The notes beneath the pieces are model-generated. The model saw only the letters and a program-made list of their open reading frames with translations, was not told where the DNA came from and did not search any database. This document shows, in pieces, positions 46,778-57,848 of a stretch of 64,000 nucleotides of DNA. Each line of letters begins with the position of its first letter. Positions within the stretch are counted from its first letter, which is position 1. The position numbers and the translations under genes are program-made. This stretch comes from Tilletiaria anomala UBC 951. Its lineage: Eukaryota; Basidiomycota; Exobasidiomycetes; Georgefischeriales; Tilletiariaceae. Where the stretch lies: assembly GCF_000711695.1 (NCBI RefSeq), contig NW_013547000.1:118363-182362 (forward strand). Direction: 5' to 3'.

Positions 46778-49281
46778 TTAGCTGCTAGCCACCATGACCC
46801 TCTCCTCGAACTGCTTCTCTTCAATGTCAGTCAGCGCAGGCGGCAGATTTGGCGGCCTGGGCACGTGAGAGTCAACTTGAATGCTGTTATTCTGCTGGCC
46901 CTTCTTCGACCTGGCGTTACTGCTGTCTGTCCCGCTCGCCTCTTGATCTCCTTCATCAGTCGTGGAAAACGCAACCGCAATAGCAGCCTGCTGCGCCAGC
47001 GATGGCGTAGGCGGCGCGTCTAGGTTGGGACTCATGTCCGGCGTTGCAGGAGCAGTCGATGATCGCGAGCGCGGACGCGGGCCGAGGCGTGGGCTAAATG
47101 ACAGCTCGGACGTCCATGATGGCTGGAATGGCGGCAGGGTCGACTTTAATTTCAGGTGCAGATTGCTACTCTGGCTCATGCTGGACTCGCTCGGCTGTCT
47201 TTGCCGCGAAGAAGACATCGAGGGCGAGGGTGGCACCGCTGAGGCTGCGAATGCTGGTGAGAACGGCTCGTGTGTGCCTGTTGGCATCGCGGATGTGATG
47301 GTAAGTCCCGAAGGTAGACGCCCATCATCGAGGTTAGCTCCAAGCATGTTGTAGGGCTGAATGGGGCTGTTTTCTGCTTGAACGCCGCCGGTGGACTCTC
47401 GCTCAGGCCCTTGTTCATGCTCTTGCATTTGATCCTGCGGGAGTTTGGCCCGGCCCTGCCCTTTCTTCTTCGAGTAGAACACTTCCTCGAAAGGGTCGAT
47501 CTTGGTCTGGGCAGCGAGCCTTTCCAGCTCCTCGGGAGTGGTGAACTTGCGCGCATACACCTCTCGGCGCATCCGCAAGATCGGATAAGTCGTCGCTACG
47601 ACGAGCATTGGATCGGGACACGAGTCGACGATTTCCAGTCGAAATTTCGCGTTGGTTGCTTTTTTTTGCGTAGAAGTGAGTTAAGGGTGGGGAACAGAGA
47701 AGATCCAGGACGAGCCATTAGTATGGAAGTGATGGGACGTGTCAGAAAGCGGATGGGTGACTCACACATCATCAATGTCGCCATGGTAGTCTTGCGCCCA
47801 TCCGTGTGGTACCTTCGTAGGATGTACGACTCGTGCAACGTCCCCTTCCAAACCCACTCTTCACTGGCGCTACCAGCGGCACCATCGATTCCAGTTGCCA
47901 CTCTTACCACTGGCCTGGGCACGAAACTGAATTTGTTCTTGCCGCCGCCAACGCTGGAGAGGCCCAAACTGCTCAGCAGACCTTTCGAATGACGCACTAG
48001 CATGCAGCGACCCTCGCTCCCGTCGAATGGATCGCGCTCGACGACTTCGTACAGGTGCTTGAACGTCGATAGCGTCGTGCCTCCCTGCGAGTCCGAATCG
48101 GCTCGCGCCTTCGACTTCGACCTGAATCGGGCGCTCGTGGATGAAGTCTGCGGGCGAGCCCCACCCAGCGAGCTCCCCGGCACAGAAGCTCGCTTGCGGA
48201 CCGTGTGGGTGACGCTGCCTGCGGAGCCGACGACCATGCGAGCAGATGGAGGTGCATTGGTGGTGCTGTTTGTTGTTGGGCAGGGCCGCCGTCCATTGGG
48301 CGTCGCTGCAGGGTAGATGGATCCCGATAAGGAAGGAGATGCCTGCGGCTGCACCAGCTGCTGTTCCGGGTGAACGAGATCGACACTCCACTCCCACATG
48401 AGGTCTTCATGACGCGCTATCGTGGTGGCGCCTGCGTTGGCCGTGCGGTATTGCGATGAAGTGGAGCATGTCGCGTAAAGCTCATCTCCATTTCCGCTTC
48501 TATTTGTGTTCTTCACGAGCGAGTCATGCCACTGCGCTCCACTAATGCCCGCCGAAGGCAAGAAGGCCAACAGCGCCGACTGGTCCGGATTGCGAGATTG
48601 GGCGTCTCTATTGGTAAACGCCTGTGACTGAGAAGAGTGAGAAGTCACACTAGCCTTTCGACCAAGGGTGACGGTGGAAGCAAACTGTGACTGTGAATAC
48701 TGTTGGCGGTGCAAGGACGGTGAAGCAACCGAGACAGTGCTGGCTCGCGCCTTGGTGGATACTCGGCGCATGCGTTCTCCAGCACCGCTGCTGTCCTGAC
48801 CACTGCGTTGGCCCCCTTGTCCGTGTGCAGAAGAGTAAGAAGGTGAGCTGCTGTCGCCATCGCCAGCGCTTCCGGTTCCATGATCGAGCGCGTAGGTTTG
48901 GGCTCGGCTCGGCGCCTGGGACTCGAGAATTTCCAAGCTCTCCCTCTCTCTGCTCGATGGTGTATCTTGATCCTGCTGTCCGTGCGTCCGATCAGCATGT
49001 CGAGCGGCCGGTGAGCCGGACAGGACCAGTGGCACCCTGGCTGTGCTGGCGCCCGCGCTGCTTTTTGAGTCAGTGGACAGCGCTAGTGTGGAGGAGGATC
49101 CGAAGCTGGAGGCGGGGTGAAGGGAGTGCGAAGCGTAGGCGCTGCCCACACTCCGGTTGAAGATCTTGGGATGCCAGATCCGGAAAGTCCATTCAGCGTC
49201 GCGGAGGAGTGAGTTACCAGAAGGCGCATTGGACGAGCCGGCATCGATCTCCAGGGTGACTGGTGGCCCTGGGACCGTCAT
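46778..49281 (-). CDS. unrecognised 798-residue protein, Ser-rich
   Basis: I join exons 47766-49281 and 46778-47658, giving 798 residues. The start MTVPGPPVTLEIDAGSSNAP was chosen because the upstream in-frame sequence looks like 5' leader. Ordered islands lie in a Ser-rich background: LLRDAEWTFRIWHPKIFNRS near the N-terminus; EDLMWEWSVDLVHPE; FKHLYEVVERDPFDGSEGRC; KNKFSFVPRPVVRVATG; WVWKGTLHESYILRRYHTDG; and, across the intron, AKFRLEIVDSCPDPM with ATTYPILRMRREVYA. The repeated short beta-like segments with Trp could belong to one beta-rich domain split by long disordered inserts. I do not recognise the family. The C-terminal 200 residues are low complexity, ending near EEKQFEERVMVASS. Coding status is supported by frame conservation across the splice. 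Confidence 0.65.
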
Positions 49282-50446
49282 CTTGGGGAGCCTGCGAGGC
49301 GAAAATGTGAGGCAGGATGGGCTCGTACCTTCCTCCGATGCTGGTCGATCGATGCAGCGAGGATGGATGGGCGAGTTACGACGAAAGCAGCCCCACTCGA
49401 ATACAAAGGCGATGGTGTGACAAAAGGACGTAGAGATGATCTGTAATCGCGCACTGCGCACGGCAAGTAAGAATACTGCACAAGTGTAGCAGTTCCAACA
49501 CATCGACTGACGGGAAGGAGAATTGACTATATTGCGGGCAAGAATAACTAGAGATCAGTCAGTCAGTCGATGAGCACACAATGAAGAGTGCCATACAAAA
49601 GCGGTTCAGACGGACTGGGTATCTCAATTCCGGGCATTCTCCGTTTCCGTGTTTGAATTTCGGGGATGCTCTAAAACTATTGCAGCGCTGAGTCCCAAAT
49701 TTTGACGCCCTGTGCAGGCAGAGGTCATGCTGTGGCGCTGCGCCTGACCCGTCCTTGCGTCCCAATATCTGAACCTCTGCGGTTTCCGGGGACGCAGGTG
49801 GGCAGCGGGTCACACCAACGCACCGCTCACCAGAGGCTGATGACACTACTCTCGTCCACCCACCCAGCAGCACTGACCGTGGACATACGCAGACAGGCAC
49901 GTGGTGTGAAAGTGAAACTCACAGGTCCCAAAGCGTGACCACTTGCCACGGCGCAATTATTTGCTGTAAAAAACCTGGATATTCCCCCGTGCCTCCAGCC
50001 GCCTCTAGGATCACTGTCGGGCAGATCTCGCCAGGGTTAATTGCGGCTGCATGTAGCGTGGCTGCAAGTCAAAACTCAGATACCCACACAGCGCGCCGGG
50101 TGAAATCCAAGCTCCAACACTGGTGGGCCTTTGCGAACAATGGGCCAAAAGGAAAAGCTCCGCACACACACGCACACTGCAATGCGCTATCGGCTGAGAA
50201 CCCATATCTTATCTCCGCTACGCACAGGCTTGGTGATCACCCAACTCTCCTCCCCCATTGTACGTATTCGGTCCTTCCCATCACCCATCGTTGCTACACT
50301 CGAGCCGCGCGCGAGGACCCCGCGTTGCGATGTAAAAGGTAGGACACACCGCCACAGAGAGAAACAAGTAACGACTGGGATAGCCTCCGAGGACATCGCA
50401 AAGTGGGCCGTCAGCTGCCTCCTGTCCGCGTCGGCGCTCGGCAAGT
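49282..50446. other. 1.2-kb divergent intergenic region
   Basis: No gene is recognised between the unrecognised minus-strand gene and the ACMSD-type gene. In-frame sequence runs upstream of 49281 to 49503 without a stop, so a longer N-terminus for the minus-strand gene cannot be excluded. Confidence 0.4.
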
Positions 50447-52178
50447 ATGCCGCCTAAACGTGCGACCATGCTCATCGAGTGAGTCCGAACCCTCGCCCCT
50501 GTGCCTCCCAGCTCCCACCGGGACCGGAGCGTGACTACATCTGAGCAAACAGCTCCTCTGGTATTGATCATTTTCGTCCCATGTTTCTCTCTGGCCGTTC
50601 CACGGCAAAGCATACATACGCACATCTACACACCGCGCCTTGTGTCCCTTCTTCGCGCGCGCACCACGAACCCGCGCATCTACACGCCGTTGCAGACATC
50701 ATCTGATTACAGCGCCAATGCGGCAGCACCAGCAGTTCCCTCCGAAATGCTCGCCATCCTCCCCGAAGAGCCCGCCGGTGGCGGAAGACCCGTAGGCCCG
50801 CAGTACTGGTCGCGCGCGAGCAAACTCGCGTTCATGGATCGACACCGGATCGACGCGAGCGTTGTCAGTGTGGCAAATCCGTGGCTGGACTGGATGATGG
50901 ACGATCATCTCCACGCTGTTTCTTCTTCCAACTCTGCTGCTGATACCGTCCGCGGTTACACGGATCAGGCATGGGAAGAGGGCGTGCGGGATATCATCAA
51001 AGTCGCCAAGGAGGCCAACGAGGATCTGGTCAGCTTCTGTCTCGGAGACTCGCCATCTACTACCCCTGAGTCGCCACAGTCGCAGGCGCCGAGCTCATCC
51101 TCGGACTCGGTGGGAATTACCATCTCGCCAGGGGTTGCAAAGCCCAAATTTACGCCCGCACTGCCGCAGAATCAGCGCCTGCGTGCATTCGGCATCCTCC
51201 CCTTTGCGCAAGGCGTACCCGTGGAAGCGCTTTTGCAAGTCGTCGATCAGATCGCTTCCTACTCCTACTCCTCCTCCTCCTTCTCTACTGAGCACACCAA
51301 GGGCAGAGTTCTCTGCGGCGCGATCCTCGGCACACGCGGCCTGGGTGCAGGCCTGGACGACCCGCAACTCGAGCCATTCTGGTCACGTGTCGAAGCGAGT
51401 GGGTTGACGCTATTCTTGCACCCTCACTATGGAATCGGAGGCTCGGGGAAAAATGCAATTGACTCGCCAGACGGCTTATTCGGTGGCATGCGGAAAGACG
51501 CCAACGGACACATCCTGCCGCTTGCGCTTGGCTTCCCGTATGAGACTGCTGCGGTGTGTATGGCTCCCTCGCTCTTACCTTCTGGCGCTTCGAGACCGAT
51601 TTGCTCACGTTCTCAGCGCTCCTAATTTGCTCTTCCAGGCGACAGCCCGACTGATCCTGGCCGGCATTTTGGACCGGTATCCAAATCTGCGCATCCTCCT
51701 GGCACACTCGGGCGGCGCGCTGCCGCTGCTCTCGTCACGGCTCGCGTCTTGCATAACGCATGAGTCGTCCCAGTCGCCTGCCCGGCAGCGCCTGCAACAC
51801 GACGCGCGCTACTACCTCGGCAAGCTGTTCTACGATGCAGTCGCGTACGGACCCGAGGAGCTGTATGCCGCCGCGAGCATCGTCGGCCGCGCGGAGCGCT
51901 ACCGACGCGGTGGGTCCGGCGTAGGCGGCACGCCGCGGAGCATCGAGAAGGCAGCGCAAGAGGCGCGGGAAGGTAGCAGGCGCTTCGTATTCGGCACTGA
52001 CCACCCCTTCTTCCCGCCGGTCGAAGAGGAGCACACGGAAATGAGCGACGAGCAGATATTGTGGCGAAGCGTAACGGAAAACCTGGCCAGTCTCGCGGCT
52101 GTGCCCGGCTGGGGTGAGGCAGAGCGTGAGGGTGTGATGAGCGAGAATGCCAGGCGCATCCTTGGTCTCGACATATAG
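50447..52178 (+). CDS. ACMSD-type amidohydrolase/decarboxylase
   Basis: I join exons 50447-50478, 50611-51553 and 51639-52178, giving 504 residues. The first intron splits the metal motif: MLID joined to IHTHIYTPRL restores the HxH of the amidohydrolase-2 superfamily. Other likely metal or active-site residues are His in LFLHPHYGIGG, His in LLAHSGGALPLL, and Asp in FGTDHPFFPP. This order matches ACMSD and related non-oxidative decarboxylases, whose substrates include aminocarboxymuconate semialdehyde, uracil-5-carboxylate and aromatic acids. It is longer than ACMSD (about 335) because of Ser/Pro-rich inserts around residues 170-190 and charged linkers. The substrate cannot be told. It converges on the PHAF1-type gene. 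Confidence 0.8.
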
Positions 52179-52420
52179 GTGCTTTCTGTAGCCAGTGCAC
52201 TAGTTGCGCTTTGCCTAATAGATAATTATTTCAAAAGGCAACACCACTCTTGTCGCGTAGAAGACGGACTTTCCCGCCAAGACGAGGAGACGGATGAGCC
52301 AAACAGCCATCGCTGACACACGTTGAAATGAGTATGCAATATGCATGCAATGCGCTCGTACAAATACAATTGACGGCAAGACGACCGAATGTGCGAAGAT
52401 AGGTCCCTCTATGTGTGGCG

Positions 52421-54728
52421 CTACGCGACCGCAAGCACCGTGATGCACGCAACGAGGCCGTCCCTGACGCTAACTTCGAGCACAACGCCGGGGTGCCCGT
52501 GCAGGCTGCTCGAGACGTCGAGCTGCAGCAACTCTTTGAACTCGACCGCGTCAGACGAGCGGTCAAGTAGCATCGTTTCGCGGTGCTCATGCTGCGCCGA
52601 CACAATCGGTTGCACGGGCAAGGCGCCAGACGCGACGAGCGCCTCGTACGGGCGCAGAAAGTCCGGCTGCGGGCCCGCGTTCGTTTCCATGTCCACATCT
52701 GCGTCTCCACCATCTGCCGCATGACTAGATGGCATGCGGGAACCGGGCCGCGCAAGATGCCATGGCAAGCGCTGGTAGCGCCCGAATAGCGCGTGCCCGG
52801 GAGTGTTGCTGTGGCATATTATCTTGCTCAGCACAGGTCCTTCCTGCTGTCCATCCTCATCTCCGTCTCTGGCATCTCGGTTGCTACAAGCGACGGGTAA
52901 ACTTCTGTTTGAGTACTCGAATAGCAGATCGAAGCCAAGAGAGAAGTAGTTGAAGAAGAAGGGCTGCGGCCCACGCTGGGCTTCGCCCAAGCCATTCGCT
53001 TCATCATCTCCATCGTCATCGTCGTCGCCATCCCCATCATCTTCGTCGTCGCCATGAGCGTGAGCACGGCCATTCAACATGGTGTCGCCTCCTGCTCTTC
53101 CGGACGCACCAACCCCACCGCTAGCGCTGCGCTGCGACCAGGTGCTCCTCCACGACGAGTGGGGCACTGGATGCTGCTGGTGCTGGTGGATGCCCATGCG
53201 TTCGTCCTCCTTCCAGCAGCGCGCCTCGGGACTACCGAGCTCGCACAGCACGTCCTGGACGGTCGTGCGGCCGAGGGCGAGTGTAACTACCTGGTGATCC
53301 TGCTTTGTCCTGCCTGCTACGTCGCTACCACGGCCAGAGGGAGAGGGGGAGAGCGAGGCAGAAGGAGCGGTACCTCTTCGTCGCTCAGGCCTGCTCGTTG
53401 CATTTGAGGAAGAGGCAGCAGCGGAAACCGCGCAAAGTTGCAAGCGCACACCCTCACCGGGGAACACGGTAGCGGAGTCGACAAATACTTGTTCGTCGAG
53501 CATGTATGCAAAAGCGCCGCCGTCAGCATCAAAGCTGCTGCTACCACGCGAGGAGCGCGCGCGAGACGCATCTGTAGCGGCGATGCGGTCGTCGCGTGGC
53601 ATAGGCCACGAGAGAGCCACAGGCTGTTCATCACCGCCATCGGCTACTGCAGCAACAGGAGCAGCATGCGGCGCCTTGCCGCTGAAAATGTACAGCGTTG
53701 ACGCGGCGACATGGCGGTTAGGACCGGTCAGCTTACCCTCGCCGTTCTCGTCGGCGGCGGAGGCGGCAAGCATTGGGAACGAAAATGCGACGCCTGGGTA
53801 CGACAGGACAAACTCTTTTGCGCCAGCAGCTGCAGTGCCAACCGCCTGTTCTAACGACTTCGATGGAGTAGCGTGACCGCTGATCGCACGCGGCAGCGAG
53901 CCGCCGCTGGTGCCGCGCTTTTTGTTTGTCGAGTCGCTGGAAGCTGCTACCGCTTCGTCGGCCGTTCCGTCACCGCGCTCCCGCTCCTGACCTGGATAAG
54001 TGGGCCCAAAGATCTGATGGATGGCAGAGCGCGTCAATAGTGGCGTGCCCGCTTGCGATGCGGCGGTGCTGGTGCTGCTTGAGCTGTAAATGTGCCTTCC
54101 GCGATAGACGATGCTAAACGGCCGCTGCCACGCTTCCCTGCCCTGCTTGCCTTTTCGCGCTTGCACACTTGCACCCTCATGATCATTCTTCAAGGTGGGG
54201 TCTCCAAAATGAGGTAGGTCATCGAGGGTAATGGTCTGCAAGCGCTGGTACCGGGCATCAAAGGCGAGGTGGAGATGATCCGATGCAGAGACGACGATCG
54301 GTTTCGCGACGGCGGCGCTGCTCGTCACGCCAGTAGTTTGGCCAGTCCGAGAGAAACTGCTGCTGCCGGAACACTGCGGTGCTCCCTGTGATGACGATGC
54401 ATCCCAGAGGATCTTGATGCTGGGATACGTGTCGTGGTTCGCGCGCAGATAGTTGATCGTGCGCCAGAAGGACGCGCCTGCGCAGGAGATTTTCAATGTA
54501 TCCTCGTGTTAGTTCATCATGGCTAGCCACAGTCAGACGGGGAGGGAAGCACCCAAGATGACGTCTGTGCAAGATGCAACAGGAAACTACAGCCAGAGGA
54601 GAGGAATGGGAAAAGGCAGCCGGCTCACCGAGGGAAAAGGGACCGAGGCGGACACCGGGGAGCAAGTCAAGCGTCGTTGACCTGGGTCCGGCGGCCCGAT
54701 GTTGCAGCTGCTGTTGATGCTCTGCCAT
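52421..54728 (-). CDS. PHAF1: PHAF1 (UPF0183) family protein
   Basis: The family's human member (C16orf70/MYTHO) associates with autophagic membranes. I join exon 1 (54629-54728) and exon 2 (52421-54477), giving 718 residues. Signatures in order are LLPGVRLGPFSLG joined to ASFWRTINYL, HLHLAFDARYQRLQTITLDD, IHQIFGPTYPGQ, YPGVAFSFPM, ATVFPGEGVRLQLCA, LALGRTTVQDVLCELGSPEA, FFNYFSLGFDLLFEY, CHSNTPGHALFGRYQRLPWH and a final VVLEVSVRDGLVACITV. The human protein has about 420 residues. The excess here is inserts, including a run of almost only Asp, Glu and Gly encoded near 52,985-53,055. The second-exon acceptor was placed at 54478 because it restores the conserved join. Confidence 0.85.
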
Positions 54729-55542
54729 TATGATTCATTCCCTTGGGTTGGCTGTGCTATCTTTCTCTCACTCACTCCCCTCCTCGCGTGAAGATGCAGG
54801 TAGCTGAGCGGCCCAGAGTGCTTTTGCCAGCTATGCATACCTGTATGTGCGCAAAACAAGCGCCTCTCGCTCTGGCCGAGCAGCGCCGAGTCCACTCTGC
54901 ACTTCCCTGCGCTTCTCTCTGCTATGCAATCAGTACTGCACACTAATGAAGCATGAACTGAGCTGGAAGCGATCCCCTGTTTGCCTGGATGGTGATGACC
55001 TGGACGAGATAGATGTCTCTCCAACGGCAACGAGCCCCAAGTGTCATCGGCCACCGGCCACGTCCATTGCCCATGGCCGGTCGCCGAACCAGGGCACGTG
55101 GGGGAGAGGGCACTGCAGCAGTCTCCCCTGCCCGCCCGCCTGCCTGACTACAGCCGGGCTGGCGGGCGGGACCTCATCCATCCCCATCTAAAGCCAAGGG
55201 AACGTACCAGCTGCTCATCCTCCTCTTGTCAGAACACCTGCGCTTTATAGAGGGCCGCACTGGGAGAGGTACGCAAGACAAGGAGTGGCAAGTGGCAACG
55301 ACACTGGACAGGAGAGTGGTCTGCCGTCAGGGAGAGCGCATATAAAAGCACCGCCCACTCCCCATTGCCCCTTCCCGTGTCGTCTCTATCCCCGTCGCTG
55401 TCGCCTCGTTCCTTCCTCGCTCTCCTGCTGTTGCACCGGTTCTTCGTAGCACTCAACCTCTCCGTTTATCGCAGCGCGTGGAAAAGTTTACTCTTTCCAT
55501 AGGCGTCAAAGACATCAGAGAAGCAGAAGAGGATAAAGAAAT
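54729..55542. other. 814-bp divergent promoter region (PHAF1/DPL1)
   Basis: No gene is seen. A TATA box for DPL1 lies at 55341-55348, followed by a long CT-rich leader, which is common in highly expressed fungal genes. Confidence 0.5.
55341..55348 (+). promoter_or_regulatory. TATA box of the sphingosine-phosphate lyase gene
   Basis: The element TATAAAAG lies about 200 bp upstream of the DPL1 ATG and is followed by a pyrimidine-rich stretch (55365-55465). Position and sequence fit a core promoter. Confidence 0.5.
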
Positions 55543-57662
55543 ATGACCGCCAACGCAGCCACGTCGAAGGCGGTGAGCGTAGCCGCATCCGCTGCGACAG
55601 CGCCCAAGGGAAAGGCCCAGGCACTCGAAATCGGAATGATCAAACTCGTCCTCTCCCAAATCATCACTTTCGAGAATGGTGCGTGCCGTGGAACAAGCCG
55701 TCGAGCTTGGCGCTCCTCACTGAATGCTGAATGCTGACATCAAACCTGCCGTGCAGCCAAGACATTCATCTTCTACCTCGTCGTGTGGCGCTACCTCTCG
55801 CGACTGCTACGGCACGTCAAGGTTTTTGGCGTGACGAAGAGCGTATACCAGCTGTACACTGCTCTCTCTAGGGTGAGCCTTGCCCTCGAAGCGGCCGCCA
55901 CCGCTTGTGTTAGACGGCCCAAACTCACCCACCCTTCTCTCTCGCTATTTCTGCCTCATAGCGCATCCTCACGCTCGTCCTGCGCATCCCCGCCGCGCGC
56001 CGCAAGGTCGAGCGCGAGCTGAAGCAAGCCGAGGTGGACATTGACCGCAAACTGGTCGTACGGCCCGCTCACATTAGCATCAACAGCCAGCTGCCCATGA
56101 ACGGCAAGGACGTCGAGTGGCTGCGTACCGAGTTGCGCAAACTGCAGAAGCTCGAGATCTCCGCTTCATCTGGTGCTACCGGGAGCAAGGAAGGCATAGC
56201 TTCCGCGATCATCGCGGACGACAGCAGCTGGCAGGATGTCGATGGCCAGTCGGTTTGGCAGGGCGGCAAGATCAGCGGCGCCGTCTACCACGGCGGGCAG
56301 GACCTGAGCGACCTGCTAGCGGACGCGATCCGGATGTTCATGGTGAGCAACCCGCTGCACCCAGACGTCTTTCCCGGCGTGCGAAAGATGGAGGCGGAGA
56401 TCGTGTCGATGTGCCTGCGCATGTACAACGCCCCGTCCGACACAGGCGTCGGCGCAACCACGTCTGGCGGGACTGAGTCGATCCTGATGGCGTGCAAGGC
56501 GATGCGCGACTGGGGGCGTAGCGTCAAGGGCATCACCGAGCCGGAGATCGTCATTCCCACCTCGGCGCACGCGGCGTTCGACAAGGCAGGCGCGTACTTT
56601 GGCATCAAGATCATCCACATGCCCGTCAACCGCATCTCGCGCAGAGTTCAGATCAGCAGCGTCGCGCGCGCCATCACCCGCAACACGATCCTCCTCGTCG
56701 GCTCCGCTCCCAATTTCCCCGACGGTATCATCGACGACATTCCTGCGCTCGCGGTGCTCGCCAAGCGACACAACATCGGCTGCCACGTCGACTGCTGCCT
56801 CGGGAGCTTCCTCGTTCCTTTCCTCGAGCGCGCCGGCCTGCCCTCCGAGCCATTTGACTTCCGCATCGACGGCGTCACCAGCATCAGCTGCGACACGCAC
56901 AAGTACGGGTTTGCGCCGAAAGGTAAGCCTTGCATTATTTACGCTCGACCGGCCACCCGCACATGTGCTAAAGAATGACTGCTCCTTCCAGGCTCTTCCG
57001 TAATCATGTACCGCTCCGCCAACTTGCGGAGGTACCAGTACTATGTGCAGCCCGACTGGCCGGGGGGCGTGTACGCCTCGCCGACGATCGCCGGCTCACG
57101 CCCTGGCGCACTAATCGCGGGGGCGTGGGCCGCGATGATGACAATGGGCGAAGACGGGTACACGGGTAGTTGCAAGCAGATCGTCGGCGCAGCACGCCAG
57201 ATTGAAAAGGCCATTCGGGACGAGATACCGCAGCTGCAGGTGCTTGGGAAGCCGCTTGTCAGCATCGTCGCCTTCGCCAGCGCTGGAAGCGTCAACATTT
57301 ACGACGTCGGCGATGCGATGAGCAAGAAAGGGTACGTCCACGCCTCCTCCTTATCACTACCACTTCCCTACTGACCTGCTGTTCCGCTGCGCCCCTTTGT
57401 CTCCTCGGCTGATGATAGGTGGCACCTCAATGCGCTCGCGACCGATCCGCCAGGCATTCACATCGCATGCACGCGCCTCACCGTGCCGGTCGTCGAGGAC
57501 TTTATCACCGACCTCAAAAAATCCGTCGCCGAGTCCAAAACCAAGCCGGCCAAGCAGGGCACGATGGCGAGCCTCTATGGTCTCGGCTCCAGCAGCGCCG
57601 TTGGGCCGTCGCTCGTGTCCGAAGTCGCTGTTCGTTTCATCGATACCTTGTATAAGATGTAG
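55543..57662 (+). CDS. DPL1: sphingosine-1-phosphate lyase
   Basis: This PLP enzyme of the ER membrane cleaves long-chain base phosphates to a fatty aldehyde and ethanolamine phosphate. I join exons 55543-55678, 55757-55872, 55962-56922, 56992-57331 and 57419-57662, giving 598 residues with all phases closing. A membrane helix lies at about 46-64 (AKTFIFYLVVWRYLSRLL). The catalytic domain has KISGAVYHGGQDLSDLLADA, MFMVSNPLHPDVFPGVRKME, ATTSGGTESILMACKAMRDW, HVDCCLGSFLVPF and the PLP-lysine motif CDTHKYGFAPKG (Lys about 398, at the exon 3/4 junction). Next come YYVQPDWPGGVYASPTIAGS and the C-terminal domain ending FIDTLYKM. Length and order are normal. Confidence 0.96.
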
Positions 57663-57848
57663 ATAATATTGCCGGGTCATTTTCGCGTACCTTCCTTTTT
57701 TCGTAGGGAAACAGACGCTGTCTTGTGCACCATTGGCCTTTTGTACATTACTCCCGGTGACACGCATCTGTATAATACAAAGACAAAAATGTCCACACCG
57801 CATTTTCGCGGGTTGCATGCAGCAAGACAAATGCAGACAAGTACAGCG

